This document shows, piece after piece, positions 1-11,948 of a stretch of DNA of 64,000 nt (the stretch's first letter is position 1; every line of letters begins with the position of its first letter). The DNA lies in contig NC_080588.1 of assembly GCF_029962835.1 (NCBI RefSeq), forward strand, positions 47,909,001 to 47,973,000. The letters run 5' to 3'. The position numbers and the translations under genes were made by a program. This DNA comes from Magnolia sinica. Its lineage: Eukaryota; Streptophyta; Magnoliopsida; Magnoliales; Magnoliaceae. The notes beneath the pieces were generated by a model. The model made no database searches. It had not been told where the DNA came from and worked only from the letters and a program-made list of their open reading frames with translations.

Positions 1-3
1 CGC

Positions 4-158
4 CCAAGGAGAACTAGCCACCTGAAAAAGTACTCAAGGTACGTCCAAGGGACACTAGTCACCCGAAAAAAACCATGCAACGAGGACACTCAAGGTGATC
101 TAGCCTCCCGAAAGAGTACTCTACTATATATCTAAGGAGTACTGGGCACCCAGAAAAG
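4..158. repeat. degenerate short tandem repeat
   Basis: Four decayed copies of a unit of about 43 bp are seen, each with a core like 'CCAAGG..ACTAG.CACC.GAAAA', starting near 4, 46, 88 and 132. No coding sense is apparent. It probably belongs to the decayed LTR element that fills the first 2.8 kb. Confidence 0.5.
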
Positions 159-1502
159 TTCATGTAGAAAGGACATGATGATAACTTGAGATAACTCGAT
201 AAAGTACTTTATGATATATCACATAGTAACCCAAGAAAACCCTGCATCTTATATTGACCACTCAGTAAAGTTCATATGCCATGAAATGTATGATTAGTCC
301 AACCATTATTGTTGAGGACAAAATCTGGACCACCCTCCATTCAATGTGGCAGAACCTTCGATGAGCCTTGGACCTGCACAAAAGGGTGAACAAAGGAGAC
401 CCTGGCTAAGCCGAGGGACCCTTCGATGCCTAAGTCAGGCTAGGGAATCTGGGTCTAAGTTGAATGTAGAGAGAGGGTGTAAGATCTTGCGTACCTGTAG
501 CAATGGGGTCCTCTGGTATTTACATCTGTAGATCGGATGATCCACATTTGTTAATCTCGGCATGATTCACTCAATCAATGAGATATTATGATCGTGGGGA
601 TATTATCCGTAATTTTTGGATCGTGTGGCGTATCGTCTCTTAATGGCGTGTATCCTTGGGTGAGATCGTCGGTCATGTCCGCAACTAGGTCGATATCCAG
701 ATTCGGCGTACGAAGTACCATCACACGGGCTTGGCCTCTGCCTCGGTATGTGGCACATCCATGCCCGGACTCAGCCTCGGCCTCGGCGCACAGAGTATTC
801 GTACTCTGACTCGGCCTCGGATCATACAGTCATGAGGCCAAGTACCAGTGATCAGAGTTCGCTGATTAAGGCTGAGGACGAAGATTAGGACTCGGCTCAA
901 CCATTCTCTTTCGGACGAAGATGAGGGTTCGGGTCAGTCAATTAGGATTGTAGTTCCAAGTCGTGACTTGAGAGTCGGCCCCTAACGTTGTAGCCTCTTT
1001 CCGAGGCCTCGTTATCCGATTCATGTAGCTCAAGCTGATCCCGATAATCCTTGTACAGATTTCCCCATAACAGAAGCCCCCTACTCTCTTGGTCCGAGTC
1101 CGGACTTGGAGAGTAAATGCTTGGGGAAATGAAACGACGTCTCCCCTCCCTTGCTCATGATGATGATTGGGATGATGGGGGCGTAATTAATGCAATTCGT
1201 ATGCCTCAGATCTGGAGTGTTATGTAGCGGCTGCAACCCTTCAGTTTCTATCCTCTTGGCAAAGGATGCATGGTGACGGTTACGATTTACAGACGGCGGA
1301 GCAAGGAAAACAGCGCCACGTGTTTGCGAGGGGACGAGGAGGTGCCTGTATCATCAATAACATTAAATACTAAGAAGATCCCGACCTCAAAGCGTGGGTT
1401 CGGATGTATAGCACTCTTCCATGTGTCCCTTGGCACCAGTGCCGAGTTGCATCAGCTTCGGGAACGGTCGCTTGCAATAATGGCGTCGAGTGATGAGGCG
1501 GT

Positions 1503-1510
1503 TATATAAA
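1503..1510 (+). promoter_or_regulatory. TATA box of a probable LTR
   Basis: A perfect TATATAAA lies about 290 bp upstream of the gag-like reading frame that begins at 1796 and is followed by a pyrimidine-rich leader. This is the arrangement expected in the U3/R part of an LTR. No matching second LTR was found in the window. Confidence 0.45.
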
Positions 1511-1560
1511 CCCCTCTCATCCTTGCTCTCACATTCTCATTTTCTCTATTCCTTCCTTCC

Positions 1561-1665
1561 GAATCGCCTTCTATCGAAAATCGCCTTCTGCCAGAAATCA
1601 TCTTTCGCCGAAAATCGCATTTCACCGAAAATCGCCTTCTGCCAGAAATCGTATTTTTATCGCCG
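1561..1665 (+). repeat. short tandem repeat in leader
   Basis: The motif 'AATCGCCTTCTGCCAGAAAT' and variants with 'CGCCGAAAATCGC' recur about five times within 105 bp. It lies between the TATA box and the gag-like frame, so it is part of the transposon leader. Confidence 0.6.
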
Positions 1666-1795
1666 GATAAAGGATTCCTGACCATTGGAGAGGGGACTCA
1701 GCTCAGTGGAAGCAGTTGGAGTTAGGAAAACTTCTGCCGGAGGAAATTGCATGTAACGTTGTGAGTCCTCCAACACTTAAACGCCTTTTTCCTTC

Positions 1796-2764
1796 ATGTC
1801 GAGCAACTCCAATGAAAACTCTAACGAAATGGTCGAGGTCCGAGGAGTCGGTTCAAAGTCTGAACCAAAGACTACAGCTTCGGGACTCAGAGAGTCTAAA
1901 GGCCCCTTCAAGGTCGTACCCCTTTTCACACCAGCCTCGGCCCAAGGAACCGCAAGTCATAGGGCCAAGAGTCGAGACAAGGGACTGAAGAGAGCCCTCC
2001 GAGATCCCGTAAGGCGGTCGAAGGTGGGTCTCAAGGGAGACAGGTCGAAGCCGTTAGTCCCTGGGGGATCAATTCTGGTCGAGTCCCAGATGGCCCAACT
2101 CCGTAAAGACTATCAGATCCCTGACTCGGTTCACATCTGAGCCCCTACCCCCACAGACCAAGCGGGATCTCCATCTGAGGGGGAGATTGCTATCTTCATC
2201 TGTGCCCTTCAATGCGGGCTCTAATTTCCCATCTATCCTTTCTTGCGTAAATTGACAGCACGACTGAAAATTACGTCGGGGTAGCTGGTCCCGAACTCCT
2301 GGAGGATCCTCGCCTCCACTTTTGTCCTCTGACATCGGGTGGAAAATCAAAGGTTGACGCAAGATAAATTTCTATTTTTGTACATGGCCAAATTCGATAA
2401 TACGGATAAAGCCTAGTGGTATTTCTCAGCTAGGCCTCTTTGCCTCCCGGGTCTGGTAACTCAACTTTCTTCTTCCAACAATGACTGGAAGGGGAAGTGG
2501 TTCTGGGCCTTGGAAGAATGGGAAGCCCCTGCCTCTGAATTAGAAAGACTATGGGTTCGAGTCCCAACCAGATTTGTCAATCCAAGTTGGACATCTTTTT
2601 GTTGCACTGCATGCTCAATTCATCCTTCTATGCTTAAACTCATTCTTCGCTTCTGTTTGCAGTCCAGCCGAAGGGGGTCCCTGACCTCTCTGTCCTCCAA
2701 AAGCGGCAGGTTGACCGATTCCGAGTGCTCCTCACGAACCAGTGTGCCTGGTTCGACCCATTAG
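1796..2764 (+). pseudogene. Gypsy-type gag-like ORF remnant (Transposase_28-like)
   Basis: One reading frame runs from 1796 to 2764 with five internal stops. After the first stop at 2138 the same frame continues with PSEGEIAIFICALQCGL, then FPIYPFLRKLTARLKIT and LVPNSWRILASTFVL. This resembles the N-terminal domain that Pfam calls 'putative gypsy type transposon' (PF04195) in plant Gypsy elements; I recognise the pattern from memory. The stops sit where Gln, Arg or Trp codons are expected, which fits C-to-T decay. No protease or reverse transcriptase follows downstream, so the element is truncated. The family call is moderately secure, and the loss of function is clear. Confidence 0.6.
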
Positions 2765-3360
2765 TCAGGAGAATTTGGTATCTTCTGGCTTTTGTAGAAT
2801 TTAGCCCACCCTCTTTGCTCTGGGTAAGCGGGGTATGAACCTTGGAAAGTTAATTTGCTGACGTTTGTTTAGTATAGATCCAAGCAAAGGAAATAAATAA
2901 ATCTAACTCACTTAAACTCTGATGAGGATGGTGCAGGCATCAAAGGATCATTAATCCTCAAACTTAGATTGAATCGATGGAAGTACTTTTTCATGTACTT
3001 CATAATAGATTTTTGAGTTTGGGCTAATGATGCCTGGGATACTTACAGAGCATCAACTTTTTCCACTAATGCAATTAACCTCTCATCAAATTAAGAGGGG
3101 TGGTAGTCAGAATCAATTGGATCTTCTGAACCTTCCAGGTCATTGAAGATATCATTCATGTTAATGTAAGCCTTGAGGTTCTTCCTGATCTTCTCTTTAT
3201 TCCAGTAGGGGAGTGAGGTTCATCATATTCAAATTCAAGTTATTGAAGGGGAGTTCGATTTCGACACTTCAAACGAAGGGATTTGGACATGATAGTGAAA
3301 TGCAAGACAAGACATAAGATGTACAAATGGAATCGACCCGTGCTTAGGATGCAAACGGAA
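2765..3360. other. no gene seen
   Basis: I see no coding sequence or structured repeat here. It is AT-rich sequence between the Gypsy remnant and the Copia envelope-like ORF. It may hold the decayed left LTR of the Copia element, but I could not align it with the LTR at the other end. Confidence 0.5.
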
Positions 3361-4035
3361 TTAAATGATGACATAACAAATCAAGAAAGGTAAACAAATA
3401 CACATACCCATGACAACGACATGGACAACACAAATCATAAAGGGAGTAAGATCAGTCTTATTCCCAACCCTAGGATACACATTTGATGTAAAGATGCGAT
3501 GCATGACGCGGTATTTGGCAAATAATTTGTTTAAGGGCAAGGCGTTACGGCACCGCCATTTAACATTGAAACCACACAATGCCCTCGTAATCAATTGTTT
3601 TTCAGAGCTAGTCATTTTCTCTGAAAGCATTGCGATAGGCATTCCATCTTTTGCCATGTCAATTTCCATTAAGGCAGATAAAATGGATGGCGTTATGGTG
3701 ACCGTCTCTTCTAAAAATTTAATTTTAAAATACAATTCGTCAAGAGAGACGTCAATGATTGAGGCATACATACCTTGCACTATGGACCGGTAAGCCATCC
3801 CACCCTAATGCATAGTCTTTTCCCATCCAACCTCAAAAAGAATTTCTACTAGACTAAAACACGCAATATGGTTTACATTCACTGATTTTTCTATGATAAC
3901 ACTTCTCATGCGAAAATCCCCAACATTTTTCACATCATCCTCTGGTGGATGTAAGGTCCATACACCAAGAAGGGTTGACCGGGATGACGAACCGGCTTGT
4001 ACTTTACATACAGCTCTTCTAACTCTTGGTTCCAT
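3361..4035 (-). pseudogene. envelope-like / plant transposon protein ORF
   Basis: A frame of 675 bp starts with ATG at 4035 and is broken by a single TAG at 3805-3807, after which the same frame continues (GGMAYRSIVQGMYASI) to a stop at 3361. It contains FSLVEILFEVGWEKTM, resembling the family called 'putative plant transposon protein' (Transposase_32) found in extra ORFs downstream of Copia SIRE pol genes. No clear signal peptide is visible. The hydrophobic stretch near the C-terminus (ICVVHVVVMGMCICLPF) could be a membrane segment, but the true frame may already be lost there. Position just after pol on the same strand supports the SIRE assignment. Function of this ORF class is not established. 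Confidence 0.6.
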
Positions 4036-4520
4036 TTGATAGCATAAGAAGAATTACAAGAAAAATGCAAGGAGAAATGAAAATCGGATTTTTAAGAAAG
4101 CCCAACAAGAAATGAGTTTCAAGATGTAGAAAAAAAAAAACTACAGAAACTTGAAAATCTAGAAAATGACAACCTAAATCTTAAAAGAAAATGAAATAAA
4201 ACCACTTACAAGAGAGTTAAGATGATGGGTTAGCCGAATGAAGCATCGACAAGCCGAAGAAGAAGTGAAGAATGAAACATTTGGGGATTTTCTCCATTTT
4301 TGTTCAATCTACACTCAATTCGGCTAGCCCGAGCATGTGCTCGGCTGGCCAAATTTCTCAGTCAGCAATAGGCTGGTCGAAAAATCTCCAAAATTTTTAA
4401 TTTAAAATTTTTTATTTTTCAATTTTCTTTTCATGCATCTTTTAATTACAAATAAACATAAAAATTAAATGCAAAGAAAAAATTTATGTAACAATACATA
4501 ATCTAATATCATGATTCAAA
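4036..4520 (-). other. Copia non-coding spacer between RNase H and env-like ORF
   Basis: This AT-rich stretch has 'CGGCTAGCC' palindromic motifs near 4320-4350. The same motif recurs several times in the Copia LTR at 13.57-13.91 kb, suggesting shared U3-like sequence. No coding capacity is seen. Confidence 0.4.
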
Positions 4521-4529
4521 TTTGAGAAT

Positions 4530-5120
4530 TTAACACTGTCAAGGAGCTTAGTCAGTATATCTGCAACCTGCTTCTCAGTTTACATGTATTCTAACATGAT
4601 AATCTTATTTTCAAGTAATTCTCGAATGTAGTGATATCTTATGTCACTATGCTTTGTACGAGAATGCTGAATTGGATTTTTAGAGATATTTATTGCTTCG
4701 AATTATCGCAATATAAGGTCATCTTATTTTGCATAATTATATAATCAGCTAGCATTCTTTTCATCCACATTAGTTGAGTGTAAGCATTCTTTCAAGCAAT
4801 ATATTTAGCTTCTATAGTGGAAAGGGATACAGAATTTTATTTCTTGTTAAGCCACGATACTAAGCAGTTTCCAACATAGAAACATCCACCACTGGTAGTT
4901 TTTCTATCATCAACATTACCTGCCAAGTCTGCATCAGTATAACCTGCGATTTGTACATATGTATCATGTAGATACTATAAGCCTAAGTTTGCAGAACTTA
5001 CAACATATCCGATTATCCATTTAACAGTGGATAAGTGAGATTCTTTAGGGTCTGATTGATATCTATCACAAATGCCAACACTGAATGAATTATCAGGTCT
5101 CCTAGCAGTTAAATAAAGAA
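4530..5120 (-). pseudogene. Copia RNase H remnant
   Basis: The minus strand reads, with interruptions, RPDNSFSVG, then DADLAGNVDDRKTTSGG and CFYVGNCLVSWLNKK. These are the conserved blocks that link Copia reverse transcriptase to RNase H; the first Asp of 'DADLAG' is a catalytic position. Several stops and at least one frame change are present, so it is inactive. It lies directly downstream of the reverse transcriptase segment. Confidence 0.75.
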
Positions 5121-5293
5121 GACTACCAATTATACTGCGATATAGTCGAGTCTACACTTTTACTTGATTCATCTTTTGAGAGTTTAAGAATCGTACTCAT
5201 AGGAGTGCAAAAATTCTTACCATTTTCCAAACCAAACCACTTTACAAGGTTCAATGAATATTCGGTCTGAGAGATGAATATGTCATCTTCAAG

Positions 5294-5842
5294 CTATTTG
5301 ACTTGTAATCCAAGGAAATAGTTTAGTTCGCTGACCATACTCATTTTAAACTTGGATTTCATAAGATCTGCAAACTCAGTAGATAGATTAGCACATGTAG
5401 ATACATAGATAATATCATCAACATAGATTTGAACAATAAGGATATCATCATTATATTTCTTGATAAACAAAGTCTTATCAACACTACCCATAACAAAATT
5501 ATGACTAAGTAAGAATTTAGTCAACTTTTCATATCATGCTATGGGAGCTTGTTTTAAACCATAAAGAGCCTTTTTAAGATGGTAAACATGATCGAGAAGC
5601 TTGGGATCTTCAAAATCTTTTGGTTGTTCAATGTAAACTTTCTCATTTAAATCAGTATTTAGAAAAGCACTTTTTATATTCATTTGATATATTTTGAATT
5701 TTTTATGATATACAATGGAAATAAATAATCTGATCGATTCAAGACGCGCAACTGGTGCAAAGGTTTCATCGTAATCAACACATTCAATCCGAGTATAACC
5801 TTGTATAACCAGTCGTGTTTTATTTCTTATAATTTTTCCCAT
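5294..5842 (-). pseudogene. Copia reverse transcriptase
   Basis: A continuous frame from 5842 to 5294 has one internal stop near 5531. It starts at RLVIQGYTRIECVDYDETFA, contains YQMNIKSAFLNTDLNEKVYI and ALYGLKQAP, and after the stop carries YVDDIIYVS with the catalytic Asp pair, then LNYFLGLQV. The stop replaces the Trp of the conserved QAP-x-x-W-Y motif (TGG to TGA). The original activity was RNA-dependent DNA synthesis in the virus-like particle. This copy is dead. Confidence 0.9.
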
Positions 5843-6194
5843 TTCATCAGTTTTATTTTTAAAAATTCACTTGGTTCCAATCACATGTTTGTTGGAAGGT
5901 CTGGAAACTAGATATCATACATCATTTCTAACAAATTAATTTAATTCATCTTGCATGGCCATTATCCAACTTTCATCAGCAAGTGCCTCATTTACATTAC
6001 CCGGTTCAATTTAGGAAATAAAGTAGACATGATTACATATATTTTCAAGCTGTCATCTAGTGTGTAGTGTGAACACCAGTGTGAGGGTTACTAAGTATTT
6101 GATTAGTCGGATGGTCTTTGACTAACATTAACTCAGTATTATCAGATTTAGACAAGGATTAAGGTTGATTAACCAAGTTGATATCATCATCATC

Positions 6195-6926
6195 TTAATC
6201 AAGACTAGGTGTGATCGGTTGATCATCTATTACAACATTTATTGATTCTTGTATAAACTCAGTTCTTTTGTTAAGAACTCGTTCTGCCTGACTATTTAAA
6301 GCATATCCTGGGAATATTCCCTCATCGCTTTTGGCTTCAAATTTTTTCAAATTTTCACGGTCACATAAAATAAAATATTTTCTTCCAAAAGTTCTAAAAT
6401 ATTTGACAGTGGGCTTTTTGTTAAACCATAGTTCATAAGCTATTTTGTTTTTAGATGTTCCAATGTAAACACGAGTAATTATATAACATGAAGTATTAAC
6501 AGCTTCAGCCCATAAATATTTAGGTAAATTTACGCTATTTAGCATTACACTAGCCATTTCTTATAAAATTCTATTTTTTCTTTCAGCAACCGCATTTTAC
6601 TGAGGTGTTTTTGGAGTAAAAAAATCATGCAATATTACATGGTCATTGTAGTATTTCTGAAAATTACTATTTTTGAATTCAGTTCCATGATCACTTCTAA
6701 TTTTAACCACAAATAACTCTTTTTCAGTCTGGACGTGTTTTATAAGTTTTTTGACTTCATCAAGAGCATCTGACTTTTCTCTTAGAAAGGTTATCCAAGA
6801 ATATCTAGAGTAGTCATCAACTACAACCAGAAAATAATTCTTTCTACCTCTACTGTCCGTTCTAACTAGTCCAACTAAATCCATGTGGAGAAGTTCAAGA
6901 GGTCTTACCGTGGCTAAGGAGATCAC
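6195..6926 (-). pseudogene. Copia integrase core and C-terminal part
   Basis: The minus strand shows ELLHMDLVG (first catalytic Asp), then KIRSDHGTEFKN (second Asp) and, across two stops, VAERKNR (catalytic Glu). This completes a DDE integrase. Further on LPKYLWAEAVNTSCYI and FGRKYFILCDRENLKKFE are typical of the Copia integrase C-terminal part. The two stops near 6558-6600 stand where Gln codons (CAA or CAG) are expected. The source enzyme inserts element cDNA into the genome; this copy is broken. Confidence 0.9.
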
Positions 6927-6955
6927 TTTCTTGTGACTACTCCTAATTTGTTTGC

Positions 6956-7531
6956 CTATCTGACAGGCGTTACATACTTATCTATTTTTTTCAGTTTGGG
7001 TAGGCCACGTAAGTGATCTCTTTTACTCAGTTTATATAGATCTCTATAGTTTACATGTCCAAGATATTGATACCATAGTTCAGTCTCGTCTATTTGGACC
7101 ATATAACATGAATGATTAGTTGAGTAAGAATCATCAACTATATAACAATTTTCAAAAGTTCTGCGACCATTTAATATTACATATCCTTTCTCATTAATTA
7201 TCTCACATCCTTGATCTGAAAATTTTACACAATGTTTGTTATTATAGATATGAGATATGCTCAAAAAATTATGTTTTAGCCCTTCAAAATATAAAACATT
7301 TTCAAAGAGAGATAAGTTAGGAAATTGTACATTACCTTGACCAACAATCTTACAGTTGCTTCCATCTCCGAATGTAATTGAGTCACCATTTATTTGGTTG
7401 ATGTTTGAAAGTATAGCCTTATCACCTATCATGTGTCTCGAACATCCACTATCCAAGTACCATCTTAAATGGCTACTTGCTTTGAAAGCTATGTGGATTA
7501 TAAGACACTTAACCTTTAGAACCCATTTCAT
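6956..7531 (-). pseudogene. Copia protease and gag-pre-integrase domain
   Basis: The 191-codon open stretch has the aspartic protease motif WYLDSGCSRHM near its start, FGDGS and FLSISH further on, and the pre-integrase block LWYQYLGHVNYRDLYKLSK near the end. The usual integrase zinc-binding Cys pair after this block is missing because the frame ends at 6956. The order protease, then gag-pre-integrase, then integrase is the standard Copia layout. Confidence 0.85.
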
Positions 7532-7732
7532 TATGGTTCTAGGTTTAGGAGAGTCTCTTGGTTTTTGCTATGTTTGGGAGTTAGGATTTCTTCTGTTTCT
7601 ATATACTCCATTCTTACCAAAGTTGGACTTCAATAGCTCTTCAAGCAAGTCCACGATTTTATCAGCTAAAGGAGGATTTCTATTATTATTCCTTTAATAT
7701 TGTGGTAATTGACACTATTTTTTATATTAGTG

Positions 7733-8707
7733 TTAAAAATGTTTTAAATTTTTAAAGTCATTCCTTTTATAGTATGATTCTTTTAGAGTCTCTGTTTTAG
7801 AGTTCAAGGATTCTCTTTTTACAAAGGTAGGAGCAGAATCCGTAGATTTCAAAGAGTTATTTTTAATATAACTCAGTCTAGACTTGTCACCACATCGTCG
7901 AGATGAGGTTAACAACTTTTCAAGTTTTGGTCACCTTGGGCATATTTCCAAGTGTCATTTGAAATCTAAGGAGAGGAAACTTTAAGTTTTAATTTTTCAT
8001 TTTCAGATTTACTTTTTTGCAATTTAGAAATTCTTAAACTCAAATCTAACTTAGTCTTTTCAAAACAATCGGAAAGATGAGATTTTTCTAAAGCAACCCT
8101 TTTTAAGTTCTAATTGTAATTTAATATAATTTTCTTTTTGAATTTTCAATTTAGCCACAATCTTACAACTTTCCCTATATAAGGCATCATATGCATCTTG
8201 AAGATCATCTTCATTTTCAGAATCACTTCTTGGAGTTTCATAATCAAACATATCACAATCATCTGAAGAAATGATTCTGGCTATAATCATAAAGGCTTTT
8301 AATTCATTTGCATTTTCCTGGTCTGATTCGTCAGTTTCTGAATTAGTTTTAGACTTTGATGATTCATCCCAAGTAACTATCATGCATTTTCTTCTAGATT
8401 TATCCTTTTTAAGATATTTAGAAGCTAGATGCCCATATTCAGAACAATTGAAACATTGTCTTTTGTTTTAGATTTTCAAAATTTTAAATTTCCTTTTCTT
8501 TTATCAAATAGTTTTTGAAAATTTGTTCTTTTCTTATTTTTGAAAATTATATAAAATTTCTTTGCCAACATAAGCATATCATCTTCATTTTCTTCAATAT
8601 CAGAATTTACATTAGAATCATTTGAATTAGATTTAGAATATTTAAGAGCAACAGACTTGATCTTATGAGCTTTGAAATTCAGCTCGTAAGTTTAAAGAGA
8701 ACTAACT
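7733..8707 (-). pseudogene. Copia gag, C-terminal half with zinc knuckle
   Basis: From 8707 leftward the frame gives TYELNFKAHKIKSVALKYSK, an acidic stretch ending DDMLMLAKKF, and after a frame change the zinc knuckle CFNCSEYGHLASKY. The fourth ligand of the CCHC knuckle is Tyr instead of Cys (TGT to TAT). An acidic segment follows (TDESDQENANELKAFM). The N-terminal half of the same gag lies 3.2 kb away at 11949-12564, because a solo LTR inserted between the two halves. Confidence 0.8.
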
Positions 8708-10334
8708 TGTAACACCTAAACTTTTCAATACCCGAGTACTGAAAGTTCTCGAGTGTTACTATAAAATTTAATTTAGTATATACATATGTATGTCAACAAT
8801 TTAGCTTAACCTAACCTTACATTTATTCTCCAACATAAATCTGACCGTTGAGAATTATCTTCATTCATAGATCAAGCCATCCGACCGTTGATTTTAAGAC
8901 AAGATCATCATATGTCCAAGTATTCTCACTTGTCCATCATAACCAACCATTCAACCAACAATCCACCGATAGGTAAAGATATCTGACTATCCACTTTGAG
9001 TTTGGACCACTCAATTATAGTAAACTAACTACTTGATATTTGTATCCGCTCGTACATATATCAAATTAAGATTCTGATCAGTTCATCTTGTTCACCACCT
9101 ATGAATATGCTTGACCCACTATCAAAACTACAATCTAAGAAACTTACAAAGGTGAATAAGTCACTTGAATCTAATAGTATACATGTTCTACCTCTTAATC
9201 ACTCCAAAAACCCACTTATGATCATCCGGTTACAAAACTGACCATACAACCACTTACATATATGATCAGAGTATTAACCATCAAGTTTTTCTATTTTTAA
9301 CATGTTATCTGACCATCCATTATATTGTTGATATATGTACATTCACTTAATTAATTTGGTGAATAAATTTTTATTCATAATGATTTATATATAATTTCTT
9401 TTATAAGAATTACTTAAAAACGTGCCTATAACCATGTAAAATTATTAGATTTCTCAGAACTCTCATATTAGCAATAATAACGAAAATGCCATTAACCTAG
9501 ACTCTTGAATTCTAGATCACATGGTTCCCACGATCCGTTTGATGTACAATTTTATACCATGCCTATGTATCATAAATTAATTATACATATTAAATTTCAG
9601 CCCTTAGATCATTGTAAAAGTGACCCAATAGATAAATCAGCCCCTTAACCATTGATTTTGGTGTCCATCGAGTGAAGAAACCTCGTGGGTAGTCGTAGAA
9701 GATATTTTCCTACATATAAATGACTTAGATTGCACATAATATGAACCGTGTGTGAAATATGAAGACCCCACTTTGGTAGTCTTTTACTTAGGCGCAAAGT
9801 TATCCTTACGAGGCTTACTAACTCCTTCTAAATCTAGATCTTCCGATTTCACCACTTCCTGCCATCCATCACAATTCAAATTTAGACCACACTTTGGTCT
9901 CATATGACTATGAGGTTATACAAAATTTAGACCCCGATCTATGATCGTACACCGTTGAATGTTGAAGCCAATTCCTTCCTTTTGGTACAAAAGGTAAAAT
10001 TTTAGATTTAGGCTTTTTCCACCATCAATTAACCACCAAAATTTTTTCAACCGTTTACCTATCCTAACTACACATTTCTTTCAAAATTGGGACCTGGTCA
10101 TTAAGTGTGGACCATTAATTGAGAACAAGTTCGTTTTGGCACCCGTTAGGAGAATTTTCAAGATAGGCCAATATAAATTTTGGATCGCCAAGAAAATCAT
10201 ATACCCCAGCCCTATTTGATGACCCCGACACACTGGATAAATTAAATTTAAAGAAAGATCGCTAGAAAAGGTCAAATTGAAGAAACCCAATACAAGTGGG
10301 ATGTGAAACACACCCCCTCTCACACGCCCACTCC

Positions 10335-10344
10335 TTTATAAAAG
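10335..10344 (+). promoter_or_regulatory. TATA box inside the solo LTR
   Basis: The sequence CTTTATAAAAGG lies about midway in the solo LTR, just before a pyrimidine-rich start-site region. This is a typical LTR promoter core and supports plus-strand orientation for the LTR. Confidence 0.5.
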
Positions 10345-10391
10345 GAGGAGTGCATCCCCTTCTCCTCTTACACGCCTATGATCTCATGTCC

Positions 10392-10462
10392 AAGAAAGAG
10401 AAAGAGAAAGGAAAAGGAAAAGGGAAAGAGAAAGAGAAAGAAAGAAAGAGAGAAAGAGAAAG
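10392..10462 (+). repeat. GA-rich (AGAAAG)n microsatellite
   Basis: About 70 bp consist almost only of A and G in AGAAAG and GGAAAA repeats. It lies downstream of the TATA box of the solo LTR, probably in its transcribed R-U5 part. Confidence 0.85.
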
Positions 10463-11948
10463 CCTAGTCGCCCATCATCCTCCTCCACATGTGCGGTGTC
10501 TCCCCCTTGTTTAAGCGACATTATGATTCATGTTAAAACTTTCGTACATCGAGATCTACCTAGGGTTTAGATCTAATGCTAAGGTGAGGGATTCCTTTAA
10601 AGCTTACACTAATTTTAGTTATATAATTTATCTTGTCTTTGCATACTTTCATATTACTGTGTTTTTCCATGCAATTGATTAATTTACCATTATCAATTAT
10701 TTATTCTTTTGAAAATTATGGTTAAAGTATGATTTTAATTATAAGTGATTTTTATGAATTTATTTGGGGTGATGGATACAAGCTTTGCCATTTGCCAATT
10801 TTGAGAGGGACGCGTGCTTCCACTCTATATTAAGTTGGCCTTTTGCTCATCTCCTATTATTTTTGTTGATTTAGCCTATTTATTACTCTTCTCTTTTATT
10901 AAGATAGCCTAATGCTACTTTTCTCATTTATTAAGTTAGTCTTGTGCTACCTCCCTTTATGGCTTAGGCATGTGTTTTGAAATTCCAAAACACTCATGTT
11001 TCGACTTATTTCTATATTGATACAAGTGATGTGTTATAGGCTTTATATATATTATCGTGGACGTAATGCATTTCAGGTAGTGGCCCTCTTAGTCAGCACG
11101 TAATCATGTGGGTTGGTGAGTAGTGCACAATCGATATAAGTAAATCTTCATGCGTGTTACATCACTTCTTAGGATTGGATGTCGTAAATAGTCCTTCCAT
11201 GAACACATCGTGTCACGTAAATCTCTCAATCGCGTTGTTGTGTCACCTTGAAATGTTCGCATAAATTCACATTAATGTTAGACACACCGACGAATCTCCA
11301 TAGTATAGGATGCAGGGCGAGCCGGGTTTTCTATGAATTATATTCCACATTGTGATGATCACTACGTATTATGGACCGCACACACTTTGCTAGGCATGCA
11401 TTCATATATATATTGCTTAACATACTGATACCACTCGTAATGGTGGAGTATGAGACGTATCAAAACCCTCACATTATTCCTATGAATATCTTGAATTATT
11501 GTTAATCTTAAAGGATAACCATCACTATGAGTAAGGCATTGACCCTATCCAAACATAAAGATATTGTAGGTAAATTACAGGTTGATGATATGGCCGATAA
11601 TCATTCTATAGAAGATTCTTTGAAAAAGAAAAGAAGAAGGATAACACCACGAATTATTTTATTTATTTTTCGCTGCAAACTTTGATAATCTAATAAGTTC
11701 CCATTAAGAGGGCATTAAAGAATTATTTGTACATTTTTTATTCTAATGGAATAATAAATACAGTCGATTTTATTCTCATGAATGGTTACCTTCGTGAATG
11801 TAACTGGATGTGATTTATCTAACAAAAAAAAGAAAAAAAAAACAAAAAACAAAGGTGCGATTTTGAAGCATCCAAATTTTACATTATTAATACCTGAAAT
11901 TCTCGAGCATGACTATGTACTTGGGCCACAAAAATTCAGGATGTTACA

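Larger units (their letters stand above)
8708..11948 (+). mobile_element. solo LTR (3241 bp) inserted in Copia gag
   Basis: The segment starts TGTAACACC and ends GGATGTTACA, so it has TG...CA ends with a short inverted repeat. It is flanked by 5-bp duplications TAACT (8703-8707) and CAACT (11949-11953), differing at one base. Removing it with one duplication rejoins the gag frame exactly at the EEL-x-GSL-x-TYELN block. There are no retroviral-type genes inside, but there is a TATA box (10336) followed by a purine-rich tract. I therefore read it as a long solo LTR, probably from a Gypsy element, although the family was not identified. Confidence 0.75.

Noticed and set aside
346..809. Two plus-strand open frames near the left end
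   Set aside because: They have no recognisable content, biased composition (CCTCGG repeats) and no promoter; they are probably chance frames in a decayed LTR.
3410..3793. Plus-strand open frame of 127 codons
   Set aside because: It is the antisense shadow of the envelope-like ORF, which has recognisable family motifs on the minus strand.
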